Below are positions 8,349 to 17,134 of a DNA stretch of 64,000 nt, piece by piece. The position numbers and the translations under genes were made by a program. The DNA comes from CAJXYS01 sp913063035 (lineage in GTDB: Bacteria > Pseudomonadota > Alphaproteobacteria > Rhodobacterales > Rhodobacteraceae). Under the pieces are notes generated by a model. The model did not search any database, was not told where the DNA came from, and saw only the letters and a list, made by a program, of their open reading frames with translations. Each line of letters begins with the position of its first letter. The first letter of the stretch is position 1. Where the stretch lies: contig NZ_JBOCEG010000010.1 in NCBI RefSeq assembly GCF_050586465.1, positions 47,374-111,373 of the forward strand, given 5' to 3'.

Positions 8349-8954
8349 ATGAGCGACCGCACCGGGATCTTCGCCGGCGACGATCCGTTCGAGATCGCGC
8401 GCAGCTGGCTGGCCGAGGCCGAGAAGAGCGAGCCGAACGATCCGAACGCCATCGCGCTCTCGACCGTGGATGCCGACGGGCTGCCCAATGCCCGGATGGT
8501 GCTGCTGAAAGAGATCGAGCCGGCGGCCTTCGTCTTCTACACCAATTACGAGAGCGTGAAGGCGCGCGAGATCGAGGCGGCCGGCAAGGCGGCCTTCGTG
8601 ATGCACTGGAAGTCGCTCCGCCGCCAGGTGCGCGTCCGCGGGCTGGTGGCGCGCGAGGAAGGTCCGCAGGCGGATGCGTATTTCGCCTCGCGATCGCTGA
8701 AGAGCCGGCTTGGCGCCTGGGCGTCGAAACAGTCGCAGCCGCTGGACTCGCGCAGCGCGCTGATGGCCGAGGTCGCACGCATCGGGGCGGCCAAGGGCCT
8801 GCATCCGCCGCGCCCATCCTTTTGGGGCGGTTTCCGTATCCATCCGGTCGAGATAGAGTTCTGGGCGGATGGGGCGCACAGGCTGCACGACCGGTTCAGA
8901 TGGGCGCGGAAATCCCCTGACGAGGGGTGGTCGATCACCCGTCTCAGCCCCTGA
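8349..8954 (+). CDS. pdxH: Pyridoxamine 5'-phosphate oxidase
   Basis: FMN-dependent oxidation of pyridoxine/pyridoxamine 5'-phosphate to pyridoxal 5'-phosphate. 201 residues with the FMN-binding barrel (NARMVLLKEIEPAAFVFYTNYES near residues 38-60), the MHWKSLRRQVRVRG segment, and the C-terminal dimerisation/active-site part WGGFRIHPVEIEFW and HDRF. Length and order match the family. ATG follows an AGGA site. Confidence 0.95.
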   Translation: MSDRTGIFAGDDPFEIARSWLAEAEKSEPNDPNAIALSTVDADGLPNARMVLLKEIEPAAFVFYTNYESVKAREIEAAGKAAFVMHWKSLRRQVRVRGLVAREEGPQADAYFASRSLKSRLGAWASKQSQPLDSRSALMAEVARIGAAKGLHPPRPSFWGGFRIHPVEIEFWADGAHRLHDRFRWARKSPDEGWSITRLSP

Positions 8955-8973
8955 ATTTCACGATGCGTGAAAT
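8955..8973. repeat. Perfect inverted repeat after pdxH
   Basis: ATTTCACG-ATG-CGTGAAAT begins at the base after the pdxH stop codon. It has 8-base arms with a 3-base centre and no T-run, so it is a weak candidate for a terminator. It could equally be an operator for the cold-shock gene 115 bases further on. Confidence 0.4.
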
Positions 8974-9088
8974 GCGCACCCCGTGAGGCCCCTTGAGTTT
9001 AAGCTTGAATCGCGGCTCGGGTTGCCGTTTAGTTACCTCGTTTGGGGGTGAAAGTACGGGTAATCATGACTACGGGGGATGTTCCGAG

Positions 9089-9610
9089 TTGACCACTGCA
9101 ATACGAACGCGCGGCCAGGTAAAATGGTTCGACGCCACCAAGGGGTTCGGTTTCGTCGTTTCCGACGATGGCGGGCCAGATATTCTTCTCCACGCGAATG
9201 TTCTGCGAAATTTCGGGCAGAGCTCCATCGCGGACGGATCCGTCGTCGAGATCGAGGTCCAGGAAACGGATCGCGGCAAACAGGCGACCGAAGTGCTCGC
9301 CATTGAGGCCCCGCGCGACGTCGAGGAAGAGATCGCCGAGACGCCGCCGGAACTGGCCGACGTGCCGCTGGAACCGGCCCGGGTCAAATGGTTCGACAAG
9401 GTCAAGGGCTTCGGTTTCGGCAATGTCTTCGGCCGGCCCGAGGACGTGTTCATCCACATGGAAGTTCTGCGCAGCTGCGGGATGGCCGACCTGATCCCGG
9501 GCGAGGCGGTCTGCCTCCGGGTCGTGGACGGCCCGCGCGGGCGCATGGCCGCCGAGGTGCGCAGCTGGGAATACGGCCAGCGCGAGGATGAGGACGAGGA
9601 CGAGGCGTGA
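9089..9610 (+). CDS. Cold-shock protein with two CSD domains
   Basis: Single-stranded nucleic-acid binding protein with two cold-shock domains in tandem. The first (about residues 8-70) has VKWFDATKGFGFV and DILLHANVLR. The second (about residues 95-160) has VKWFDKVKGFGFG and DVFIHMEVLR. Each holds an RNP1-like motif, joined by an acidic linker and followed by an acidic tail. No ATG is in frame near the first domain. The TTG giving (M)TTAIRTRG after a GGGGGA stretch is the best start, for a 173-residue product. The next gene overlaps its stop codon. Confidence 0.85.
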   Translation: MTTAIRTRGQVKWFDATKGFGFVVSDDGGPDILLHANVLRNFGQSSIADGSVVEIEVQETDRGKQATEVLAIEAPRDVEEEIAETPPELADVPLEPARVKWFDKVKGFGFGNVFGRPEDVFIHMEVLRSCGMADLIPGEAVCLRVVDGPRGRMAAEVRSWEYGQREDEDEDEA

Positions 9611-10074
9611 TCCGCCTTCTCCTGGGTGTGGCGGCCGGGCTGGTCCTGGCCGGGACCGCCGGTGCGACCTGCCGCCCCGACGTCGCCGAGATACGCGGCG
9701 ACTGGGGCAGCGCCCGCTTCACCGTCGAGATCGCCGACGATGCCGCGGAACGCGCGGACGGCCTGATGCACCGCGAGTCGCTCGGCACGTTCTCGGGCAT
9801 GCTCTTCGTCTACCCGTCGCCGCGGCGCGTCGGGTTCTGGATGAAGAACACGCTGATTCCCCTCGACATGATCTTTCTCGATCCGCGCGGCGCCGTGCTG
9901 CGGATCCACGAGAACGCCGAACCGGGCAGCCTGGCGACCATCGATGGCGGTCCCGGCGTGCAGGCGGTGCTCGAGATCAATGGCGGGATGGCCGCCAGGC
10001 TGGGGCTGGCCCCCGGCGACGAGCTGCGCCACCCGGCGATCCCGCAGGAAATCGCGGCCTGGCCGTGCGAGTAA
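9607..10074 (+). CDS. DUF192 family exported protein
   Basis: Secreted or periplasmic protein of 155 residues with a signal peptide (cleavage near Ala20) and a DUF192 domain, seen in RADGLMHRESLG, GMLFVYPSPRRVGFWMKNTLIPLDMIFLD and QAVLEINGGMAARLGLAPGD. The function of DUF192 proteins is not established. The GTG start overlaps the cold-shock gene's TGA (GTGA), so translation is coupled. Confidence 0.85.
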   Translation: MIRLLLGVAAGLVLAGTAGATCRPDVAEIRGDWGSARFTVEIADDAAERADGLMHRESLGTFSGMLFVYPSPRRVGFWMKNTLIPLDMIFLDPRGAVLRIHENAEPGSLATIDGGPGVQAVLEINGGMAARLGLAPGDELRHPAIPQEIAAWPCE

Positions 10075-10118
10075 GGCTTTTCAAGCCGGCACGCAGGCAA
10101 TAGAGAGAAGGCATCGGT

Positions 10119-10195
10119 CGGGGCGTAGCGCAGCCTGGTAGCGCGTCGGTTTTGGGTACCGAAGGTCGTGAGTTCGAATCTCGCCGCCCCGACCA
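10119..10195 (+). tRNA. tRNA-Pro (UGG)
   Basis: 77 bases including an encoded CCA. The acceptor stem is CGGGGCG/CGCCCCG with discriminator A. The anticodon arm TCGGT-TTTGGGT-ACCGA places TGG at 10153-10155. The TTCGAAT loop of the T arm is present. A leading C at position 1 is typical of proline tRNAs. Confidence 0.97.
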
Positions 10196-10706
10196 ATATT
10201 CCACCACCAGATATCGTTGTTGCCGCCGCGCCGCACCCCCGCCCGTGGTGGCGGGACGACTCGACCCCGGGGCGAGTCGCGGGCGGTGGCCTCAGGCGGC
10301 GCTTCAGCCGGCCCCCATAAATCTTTGGCCTGACACCCGGAATCCGGACGTTCCCTGCGCCGCCGATCCGTCTGCCGCGGGCGGGGGGCGCGACCGGGAA
10401 CCGGACACCCCGGAATGGTCAACGGAAAAATGTCACGAAACCGCAAAAAATGGCGTTGACCGAACCGGCCAACCTACGTCACCTTGTGTGGGCCGCATCG
10501 TCGACCACCACATTTAGTGTCATCGGGGCGGCGTTCTGACAGGACCAACGATCGGCGCCAGGGAAGCGCGAACCGGCAGGCGCAGAGAGGTCCGCAGAAC
10601 AGGCAAAGCGGGGAGGCCACCAGGCCCTCATCACTGGCACGAGAGCAACCGGCACGGCGGGACAACCGCATGGCCGGACCGGGAGAGATTTGACTACGGG
10701 GCAGAA
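10196..10706 (+). promoter_or_regulatory. Long nrdJ upstream region without a gene
   Basis: About 510 bases between tRNA-Pro and nrdJ with no credible reading frame. It holds a hairpin CGACTCG/CGAGTCG (10257-10279, no T-run), possibly the tRNA 3' structure. A possible -35 TTGACC is at 10456-10461 with a poor -10 (TCACCT) 17 bases on. If that promoter is real, nrdJ has a leader of about 215 bases. No recognisable cobalamin riboswitch box was found although the product uses B12. Confidence 0.4.
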
Positions 10707-13700
10707 ATGAAAATCGAACGCAAATTTACTAAAGCCGGCGCCGACGCTTACGACGGGATCGAGTTCACCACGACGTCGTCCGAGATCCGCAACCCGGACG
10801 GCACCACCGTCTTCAAGCTCGACGAAATCGAAGTGCCCGCGCGCTGGAGCCAGGTGGCCTCCGACGTGCTGGCGCAGAAGTATTTCCGCAAGGCCGGCGT
10901 CGCCGCGCGGCGCAAGCCCGTGAAGGAAAAGGACGTTCCCGAATTTCTGTGGCGGTCCGTGCCCGACGAGGCGGCGCTGGCGGAACTGCCCGAGGATGCC
11001 CGCTACGGCGGCGAGACCAGCGCGCGGCAGGTCTTCGACCGGCTGGCCGGCGCCTGGGCCTACTGGGGCTGGAAGGGCGGCTACTTCTCCACCGAGGAAG
11101 ACGCCCGCGCCTATTTCGACGAGATGCGCGTCATGCTGGCCCGCCAGATGGCCGCGCCGAACAGCCCGCAATGGTTCAACACCGGCCTGCACTGGGCCTA
11201 TGGCATCGACGGGCCGGGGCAGGGCCATTTCTACGTCGACTACAGGACCGGAAAGCTCACCAAGTCCAAGTCGGCCTACGAGCATCCGCAGCCGCATGCC
11301 TGCTTCATCCAGTCCGTCGGCGACGACCTGGTGAATGACGGCGGGATCATGGATCTCTGGGTGCGCGAGGCGCGGCTCTTCAAATACGGGTCGGGCACCG
11401 GCACCAATTTCTCGAGCCTGCGCGCCGAGGGCGAGAGCCTGTCGGGCGGCGGCAAGTCGAGCGGCCTGATGGGCTTTCTCAAGATCGGCGACCGGGCGGC
11501 CGGCGCGATCAAGTCGGGCGGCACCACGCGCCGCGCGGCCAAGATGGTGATCTGCGACATGGATCACCCGGATATCGAGGAATTCATCAACTGGAAGGTC
11601 ATCGAGGAGCAGAAGGTCGCCAGCCTCGTCGCCGGGTCCAAGATCCACGAGTCGATGCTGAACGACATCTTCGCCGCCATCCGCAGCTGGGACGGCGCCC
11701 CCGAAGACGCCTACGACCCCAAGGTGAACGCCGGGCTGAAGCAGGCGGTCAAGGCCGCCAAGCAGGTCCGCGTGCCCGAAACCTACGTCAAGCGGGTGCT
11801 GGACTACGCCAAGCAGGGCTACGGCTCGATCGAGTTCCCGACCTACGACACCGACTGGGACAGCGAGGCCTATAACTCGGTCTCCGGGCAGAATTCCAAC
11901 AACTCGGTGCGGGTCACCGACGCCTTCCTGCAGGCGGTGCGGGACGACGCCGACTGGGAGCTGATCCGCCGCACCGACGGCAAGGTGGCCAAGACCGTGA
12001 AGGCCCGCGAGCTCTGGGAGCAGGTCGGCCACGCCGCCTGGGCCTGCGCCGATCCGGGGATCCAGTTCCACGACACCATCAACGCCTGGCACACCTGCCC
12101 GGCGGACGGCCCGATCCGCGGCTCGAACCCGTGCTCGGAATACATGTTCCTGGACGACACGGCCTGCAACCTGGCCTCGATGAACCTGCTGACCTTCTAC
12201 CGCGGCGGCACGTTCCAGGCCGAGGACTACATGCATGCCACCCGTCTCTGGACCGTGACGCTGGAAATCTCGGTCCTGATGGCGCAGTTCCCGTCCAAGG
12301 AAATCGCCCGGCGGTCCTACGACTTCCGCACGCTGGGTCTGGGCTATGCCAATATCGGCGGGCTCCTGATGAACATGGGGCTTGGCTACGACTCCGACGA
12401 GGGCCGGGCCCTTTGCGGGGCGCTGACCGCGCTGATGACCGGCGTGGCCTATGCCACCTCGGCCGAGATGGCCGGCGAGCTGGGGCCCTTCCCGGGCTAC
12501 GAGAAGAACGCCGACCACATGCTGCGGGTCATGCGCAACCATCGCCGCGCGGCCCATGGCGACCGCGACGGCTACGAGGAGCTGGCGGTCAAGCCGGTGG
12601 CGCTGGACCATGGCAACTGTCCTGACGAGGGGCTTGTGGCGCTGGCGAAATCGGCCTGGGACGAGGCCCTGCGCCTCGGCACGGCCCATGGCTACCGCAA
12701 CGCCCAGACCTCGGTGATCGCGCCGACCGGCACGATCGGCCTGGTGATGGACTGCGACACAACGGGGATCGAACCGGACTTCGCGCTGGTGAAGTTCAAG
12801 AAGCTGGCAGGTGGCGGTTACTTCAAGATCATTAACCGCTCCGTCCCGGCGGCGTTGGAGACGCTTGGGTACACTCCCGCCCAGGTCGAAGAGATCGTCT
12901 CCTACGCCGTCGGTCACGGCACCCTCGGCAACGCGCCGGGCATCAACCACACCGCGCTGATCGGGCACGGGTTCGGCGAGGCCGAGCTGAAGAAGATCGA
13001 GGCGGCGCTGCCCTCGGCCTTCGACATCCGCTTCGTCTTCAACCAGTGGACGCTGGGCGAGGCCTTCTGCACCGAGGTGCTGGGCATCCCGGCGGCGAAG
13101 CTCAACGACCCGACCTTCGACATGCTGCGGCACCTGGGCTTCAGCAAGGCGCAGATCGAGGCCGCGAACGATCATGTCTGCGGAACCATGACGCTGGAAG
13201 GGGCGCCGCACCTGGCCGAGGACCATTACCACGTCTTCGACTGTGCCAATCCCTGCGGCAAGAAGGGCAAGCGCTTCCTCAGCGTGGACAGCCACATCCG
13301 CATGATGGCGGCGGCGCAGAGCTTCATCTCGGGGGCGATCTCCAAGACGATCAACATGCCCAACGACGCCACCATCGAGGACTGCCAGCAGGCCTATGAA
13401 CTCAGCTGGTCGCTCGGCGTGAAGGCCAATGCGCTCTACCGCGACGGCTCCAAGCTGAGCCAGCCGCTGGCCGCCGCGCTGGTCGAGGACGACGAGGAGG
13501 CCGAGGAGGTGCTCGCCACCGGCAGCATGCACGCCAAGGCCGAGATGCTGGCCGAGAAGGTGGTCGAGAAGGTCATCGTCAAGGAACTCGTCCGCAGCCA
13601 CCGCGAGAAGCTGCCCGAGCGGCGCAAGGGCTACACGCAAAAGGCCATCGTCGGCGGGCACAAGGTCTACCTGCGCACCGGCGAATACGAGGACGGCGCG

Positions 13701-14366
13701 CTCGGCGAGATCTTCATCGACATGCACAAGGAAGGCGCCGGCTTCCGCGCGATGATGAACAATTTCGCCATCGCGGTGTCGGTCGGGCTGCAATACGGCG
13801 TGCCGCTCGAGGAGTTCGTCGAGGCCTTCACCTTCACCCGGTTCGAGCCGGCGGGGATGGTCCAGGGCAACGACTCGATCAAGAACGCCACCTCGATCCT
13901 CGACTACATCTTCCGGGAACTGGCGGTCAGCTATCTCGACCGCACGGACCTGGCGCATGTGAAGCCGAACGGCCAAAGCTTCGACGAGCTTGGCCGGGGC
14001 GACGAGGAAGGCAAGCCGAACGTGGCCGAGGTCACCGACACGGCCGCGAGCCAGTCGCTGGAATGGCTCAAGCAGGTCTCTTCGACCGGGTATCTCCGCA
14101 AGCGGCTGCCGCAGGAACTGGTGGTGCACCAGGGCGGGCTGACCGCCACCGGCAGCGCCGCGGCCGTCGAGGCGATCGCCGCCACGGAAACCTACGAGGC
14201 GGTGCAGACCTACGAGAGCACCTCGCAGGCCATGGACGCCCGCACCAAGGCGCGCATGCAGGGCTACGAGGGCGATCCCTGCGGCGAATGCGGCAACTAC
14301 ACGCTGGTGCGCAACGGCACCTGCATGAAGTGCAACACCTGCGGCGGCACGAGCGGCTGCAGCTGA
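10707..14366 (+). CDS. nrdJ: Vitamin B12-dependent (class II) ribonucleotide reductase
   Basis: Reduces ribonucleotides to deoxyribonucleotides using adenosylcobalamin, so no oxygen-dependent radical subunit is needed. The 1219-residue protein has the redox and radical cysteines in HACFIQSVGDDL and GSNPCSEYMFLDDTACNLASMNLL, and the APTGTIGLVMDCDTTGIEPDFAL loop. A TSCPD-type domain (GAGFRAMMNNFAIAVSVGLQ) lies near residue 1015. A cysteine-rich C-terminus (Cys1192, 1195, 1206, 1209, 1212, 1218) probably binds zinc and relays reducing power. A rho-independent terminator lies 130 bases after the stop. Confidence 0.95.
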   Translation: MKIERKFTKAGADAYDGIEFTTTSSEIRNPDGTTVFKLDEIEVPARWSQVASDVLAQKYFRKAGVAARRKPVKEKDVPEFLWRSVPDEAALAELPEDARYGGETSARQVFDRLAGAWAYWGWKGGYFSTEEDARAYFDEMRVMLARQMAAPNSPQWFNTGLHWAYGIDGPGQGHFYVDYRTGKLTKSKSAYEHPQPHACFIQSVGDDLVNDGGIMDLWVREARLFKYGSGTGTNFSSLRAEGESLSGGGKSSGLMGFLKIGDRAAGAIKSGGTTRRAAKMVICDMDHPDIEEFINWKVIEEQKVASLVAGSKIHESMLNDIFAAIRSWDGAPEDAYDPKVNAGLKQAVKAAKQVRVPETYVKRVLDYAKQGYGSIEFPTYDTDWDSEAYNSVSGQNSNNSVRVTDAFLQAVRDDADWELIRRTDGKVAKTVKARELWEQVGHAAWACADPGIQFHDTINAWHTCPADGPIRGSNPCSEYMFLDDTACNLASMNLLTFYRGGTFQAEDYMHATRLWTVTLEISVLMAQFPSKEIARRSYDFRTLGLGYANIGGLLMNMGLGYDSDEGRALCGALTALMTGVAYATSAEMAGELGPFPGYEKNADHMLRVMRNHRRAAHGDRDGYEELAVKPVALDHGNCPDEGLVALAKSAWDEALRLGTAHGYRNAQTSVIAPTGTIGLVMDCDTTGIEPDFALVKFKKLAGGGYFKIINRSVPAALETLGYTPAQVEEIVSYAVGHGTLGNAPGINHTALIGHGFGEAELKKIEAALPSAFDIRFVFNQWTLGEAFCTEVLGIPAAKLNDPTFDMLRHLGFSKAQIEAANDHVCGTMTLEGAPHLAEDHYHVFDCANPCGKKGKRFLSVDSHIRMMAAAQSFISGAISKTINMPNDATIEDCQQAYELSWSLGVKANALYRDGSKLSQPLAAALVEDDEEAEEVLATGSMHAKAEMLAEKVVEKVIVKELVRSHREKLPERRKGYTQKAIVGGHKVYLRTGEYEDGALGEIFIDMHKEGAGFRAMMNNFAIAVSVGLQYGVPLEEFVEAFTFTRFEPAGMVQGNDSIKNATSILDYIFRELAVSYLDRTDLAHVKPNGQSFDELGRGDEEGKPNVAEVTDTAASQSLEWLKQVSSTGYLRKRLPQELVVHQGGLTATGSAAAVEAIAATETYEAVQTYESTSQAMDARTKARMQGYEGDPCGECGNYTLVRNGTCMKCNTCGGTSGCS

Positions 14367-14497
14367 GGGTCACCCCCTCCGGTCCCCGCCGCGGGGCCGG
14401 GGGAGGGGTTCCGGGGCGGGTGCGCTCGCCCTAGACGCGGTTCAGGCCGCAGGCAGAAACCGAGCGGTATGAATTATGAGCCTGGACAGCGAAACTC

Positions 14498-14528
14498 CGG
14501 GGGGCACGTTGCCCCCCGTTTTTCTTTT
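14498..14528 (+). terminator. Rho-independent terminator after nrdJ
   Basis: Perfect 9-bp stem CGGGGGGCA/TGCCCCCCG with a CGT loop, then TTTTTCTTTT. On the minus strand there is no T-run, so it serves the plus strand. A second GC-rich hairpin without a T-run (14373-14408) lies directly after the nrdJ stop. Confidence 0.9.
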
Positions 14529-14547
14529 CAGGCCAATACCCTGAAGG

Positions 14548-14781
14548 CTATTCTTCGCGTCCGTAGGCCTTGAGCCGCGCATGCAGCGCATGGGCGTCGC
14601 CATGCCCGTGTTCCAGCGCGTAGACATAGGCATAGGTGTAGAAGAAGCACGCCGCGTCGATCTCGGCCCGGGCCTCGGCCCGGCGGCCGGCCTCGAAATA
14701 CAGCGTCACCAGCGCCTCGGCATCGCCGGTCGCGTGGGCGGCGAGGAGCGCCGCCTCGAGGCGCCGGTTCTCGGGGCTCAT
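14548..14781 (-). CDS. Conserved hypothetical 77-residue protein
   Basis: Not recognised. A short, acidic, alanine-rich, predicted all-helical protein. Paired helices (RLEAALLAAHATGDAEALV, then RAEARAEIDAACFFYTYAYVYALE) resemble a TPR-like hairpin, so a protein-interaction role is plausible. Its ATG overlaps the TGA of the Rieske oxygenase gene by 4 bases, so the two are translationally coupled and probably act together. A helper or assembly factor for the oxygenase is a guess from context. Confidence 0.6.
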   Translation of the reverse strand: MSPENRRLEAALLAAHATGDAEALVTLYFEAGRRAEARAEIDAACFFYTYAYVYALEHGHGDAHALHARLKAYGREE

Positions 14782-15938
14782 TCCGCCGCCAGGCCCTTGT
14801 TGCGGGCAGCGGTCACGTGGCGCGCGACCCAGGCGTGGAAATTATGGGTGGGCCCGTCCATCACCGGCGAGAAGCGTCCGCCGTCGAAGCCGGCGCCGTG
14901 CCGGCCGCGCTGCATGCCCTCGACCACGAAGACATCCTCCTCGAAGACGGTCTTCCAGAGGGCGGCGTTCTGCGCGCGCAGCTCCGGGTCGGTGTCGGGC
15001 GCCGGATAGTAGAGCGCGACATGCTCCTCGGTCCGTTCCAGCCCCTTGGGCTCGAGGATGATCGCGAAAGCGTGGTCACGATGCACCCCGAAGAGCACGT
15101 TGGGATAAAAGGCGATGTATTCCGCGCCCTCGTTCCATTTCTCCGACAGGCCGGCGAAATCGGGGAAGGTGCCGCCATCGGCGCCCCGGAACTGGCGGTA
15201 GACCAGCGTGCCCTGGCCGGAATAGGCGCCGGGCACCTCGATGTTGTAGTGATCCTCCAGCCGCGAATAGCTGTTCAGGCCGGGATGCACCCAGGGCAGG
15301 TGGTAGGACTCGCAATAGTTCTCGACGGCGAGCTTCCAATTGGTCGCGACGTCGAGGGTGAAGGCCGACTCCGGCCCGCCGAAATACAGCGGCTGGTCGA
15401 ACTCGGCCCAGCGGGCCATGACGTCGGCGGCGTATTCCGCGAAGTCGGGGGCATCGCCCGAGACGTTGACGAAGACCACGTCGCGCCAGACATGGGCGCG
15501 CACCTCGATCAGGCCCAGCGTGTCGCGATCCACGGCCTCGTGGGTGTTCCGGCCCGGCCCGCCCACATGGGGGGTGGCGACCAGCCGGCCGTCGAGACCG
15601 TAGCACCAGCTGTGATAGGGGCAGCGGATCATGCCGCGCAGGCGGCCGGGCTTCTCGACCAGGATCATGCCGCGGTGCCGGCAGGTGTTCTGGAAGACCC
15701 GCACCGCGCCGGCGCGATCGCGCACCATCACCAGCGGGTAGCCCAGGAAATCGACCGGGAAGGCGTCGCCCGGCTCGGGCACGTCCTTGGCAAAGCCGAT
15801 CCCGGCCCAGGTGCCGTAGAGCACGGCGTCACGCTCTTCGGCGAAGACGGCGGGATCGACGTAATGCGCGTTGGGCAGGCCGCGGGCCTCGGCCACGGGG
15901 CGGTGAACCGCGGACAGGTCGGTGACGATGTCGGTCAT
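14778..15938 (-). CDS. Rieske [2Fe-2S] aromatic-ring-hydroxylating-type oxygenase, alpha subunit
   Basis: Terminal oxygenase of the Rieske non-heme iron family, 386 residues. The Rieske cluster ligands are Cys86, His88, Cys106 and His109 in CRHRG and CPYHSW. The mononuclear iron site has NYCESYHLPWVH, with His213 and His218, and a late aspartate in FEEDVFVVEG. Close relatives include choline-, glycine-betaine- and carnitine-type monooxygenases, so a quaternary amine is as likely a substrate as an aromatic ring. The ATG giving MTDIVTDLSA follows an AAGGAG site. No reductase gene is adjacent; electron supply must come from elsewhere. Confidence 0.85.
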   Translation of the reverse strand: MTDIVTDLSAVHRPVAEARGLPNAHYVDPAVFAEERDAVLYGTWAGIGFAKDVPEPGDAFPVDFLGYPLVMVRDRAGAVRVFQNTCRHRGMILVEKPGRLRGMIRCPYHSWCYGLDGRLVATPHVGGPGRNTHEAVDRDTLGLIEVRAHVWRDVVFVNVSGDAPDFAEYAADVMARWAEFDQPLYFGGPESAFTLDVATNWKLAVENYCESYHLPWVHPGLNSYSRLEDHYNIEVPGAYSGQGTLVYRQFRGADGGTFPDFAGLSEKWNEGAEYIAFYPNVLFGVHRDHAFAIILEPKGLERTEEHVALYYPAPDTDPELRAQNAALWKTVFEEDVFVVEGMQRGRHGAGFDGGRFSPVMDGPTHNFHAWVARHVTAARNKGLAAE

Positions 15939-16070
15939 GGCGGCACTCCTTGCGGGGTCTGTCCCGCCAGAGTAGACAGGCGCTGCCATGCCGGACCGCC
16001 CGTCTGCGACCGCTCACCCGACCGGCTGCGACATCTCGGCGCGCCGGGCGCGCGGCGCCGGCGCCGGTTC

Positions 16071-16892
16071 CTAGCGCACGGGTTCGTCGGGGCGCAGCAG
16101 GTCGAGCTCCACCTGGGTCAGGTCGCCGCGGGTCCTGTAGCCGGACTTGCGGGCGGCGGGCAGGGCGTCGGACACGGCCCGGCCCAGGTATTCCAGCATG
16201 ATACGGCCGACGGTCAGACCGGCATCGGACTCGGGTACCGCGCGGGTTCTGAAGCCGTGCCAGCAGCGTTTCCGCTGCGGGGAAACGCGCTGGATATAGG
16301 TGAAATCCGCGGAAGAGGCCCCGCGGCGCACGGCGAATACCGCAAGGCCCGCGCCCTGGCGCGTGACGAAGCCGCGGCTTTCATGCGCCCCCCCGGCATA
16401 CCCGATCCCGAGATGGGCCATCGCCGAACGCGGAATGTAGCCGCGCATGAAGGTCACGCCGCCACGGCGGTACACGTAAGCGATCCCGACGAGGAATTTT
16501 CCCTCCGCCAGGCTGCTTGGGAAGACGTAGCGGAAGAACCCGTTCGGCAGCAGGTCCTCGGGAACGGTCGCCATCCCGGTCGACAGGAAACTGTCCAGTT
16601 CGGGATGCGACAGGAAGCCGGTCGCCGGCTGCCTGATCAGCTCCACCGGTTCCAGCAGGATTCGGGCGTCAACCTCGAAATGGTTGCAGATGCGGGCGAG
16701 GATGTCGGGCCGCGGAAAGCTCTCGCCCGACAGGTAGCGGTTGAACTGGGTGCGATTGATGCCGAGCTGCCGGCACAATCCCGAAACGGAAATGCCCTTC
16801 TCCGCGATTAGATCCTTGAGGTTCCTGCCAAAAATGGCCCGCTGCCGGGCAGGCGTATTACGACCGGGACGGTCCAGCTCGACTTTTTTCAT
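16071..16892 (-). CDS. XRE-type helix-turn-helix transcriptional regulator
   Basis: 273 residues. An N-terminal Cro/CI-type HTH lies near residues 20-75 (FGRNLKDLIAEKGISVSGLCRQLGINRTQFNRYLSGESFPRPDILARI). A roughly 190-residue C-terminal domain of unknown ligand follows. The start at MKKVELDRP is chosen because the upstream extension in the same frame looks like non-coding promoter DNA. It lies 132 bases upstream of the Rieske gene on the same strand and may control it. A GGGTA-N10-TACCC dyad about 30 bases ahead of the start is a candidate autoregulatory operator. Confidence 0.8.
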   Translation of the reverse strand: MKKVELDRPGRNTPARQRAIFGRNLKDLIAEKGISVSGLCRQLGINRTQFNRYLSGESFPRPDILARICNHFEVDARILLEPVELIRQPATGFLSHPELDSFLSTGMATVPEDLLPNGFFRYVFPSSLAEGKFLVGIAYVYRRGGVTFMRGYIPRSAMAHLGIGYAGGAHESRGFVTRQGAGLAVFAVRRGASSADFTYIQRVSPQRKRCWHGFRTRAVPESDAGLTVGRIMLEYLGRAVSDALPAARKSGYRTRGDLTQVELDLLRPDEPVR

Positions 16893-16921
16893 TGTTACCC
16901 ACTCGCCCCTAACCCGGGAAA

Positions 16922-17098
16922 GGGTAGTTAACGCGTTACCCCTGAACCACGCGGGTTTTGTGTCAGGCAGCCCCGGAATGACGCCAATGAGCATCAGCCG
17001 GCCTGAACTTTTCGCGGAAAAAAACGTGTGGTGACACAACCGGTTGCGCCTGCTGTTCTTGAAAACGCAACCCTTTAAAAGGTTAGCTCGAGGCTACC
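16922..17098. promoter_or_regulatory. Divergent regulatory region with three dyads
   Basis: The gap between the XRE gene and the plus-strand 115-residue gene holds GGGTA-N10-TACCC with an inner GTTAAC (16922-16941), the near-palindrome AACCCTTTAAAAGGTT (17069-17084), and the overlapping near-palindrome GGTTAGCTCGAGGCTACC (17081-17098). It is noticeably richer in A+T than its surroundings. The dyads are likely operators, but the binding protein is not known. Confidence 0.45.
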
Positions 17099-17134
17099 AT
17101 TACAGTACCACGTAACGAGTAAAAAGGTTGCATA

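Noticed and set aside
10500..10525. NrdR box upstream of nrdJ
   Set aside because: CCACATTTAGTG resembles half of an NrdR site, but the dyad is incomplete and no second box at the usual spacing is evident.
10196..10706. Cobalamin riboswitch upstream of nrdJ
   Set aside because: The gene product uses B12 and the leader is long, so I looked for the B12 box and surrounding conserved core. No convincing match was found. A covariance-model search would settle it.
10479..14129. A 1216-codon open frame antisense to nrdJ
   Set aside because: High G+C codon use in nrdJ suppresses stops on the opposite strand. The translated product is repetitive in Arg, Asp, Val and His with no domain, while the plus strand encodes a complete NrdJ.
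14434..14528. Independent small RNA between nrdJ and the minus-strand 77-residue gene
   Set aside because: The strong terminator could end a separate RNA, but no promoter with acceptable spacing is visible, so it is more simply the 3' end of nrdJ.
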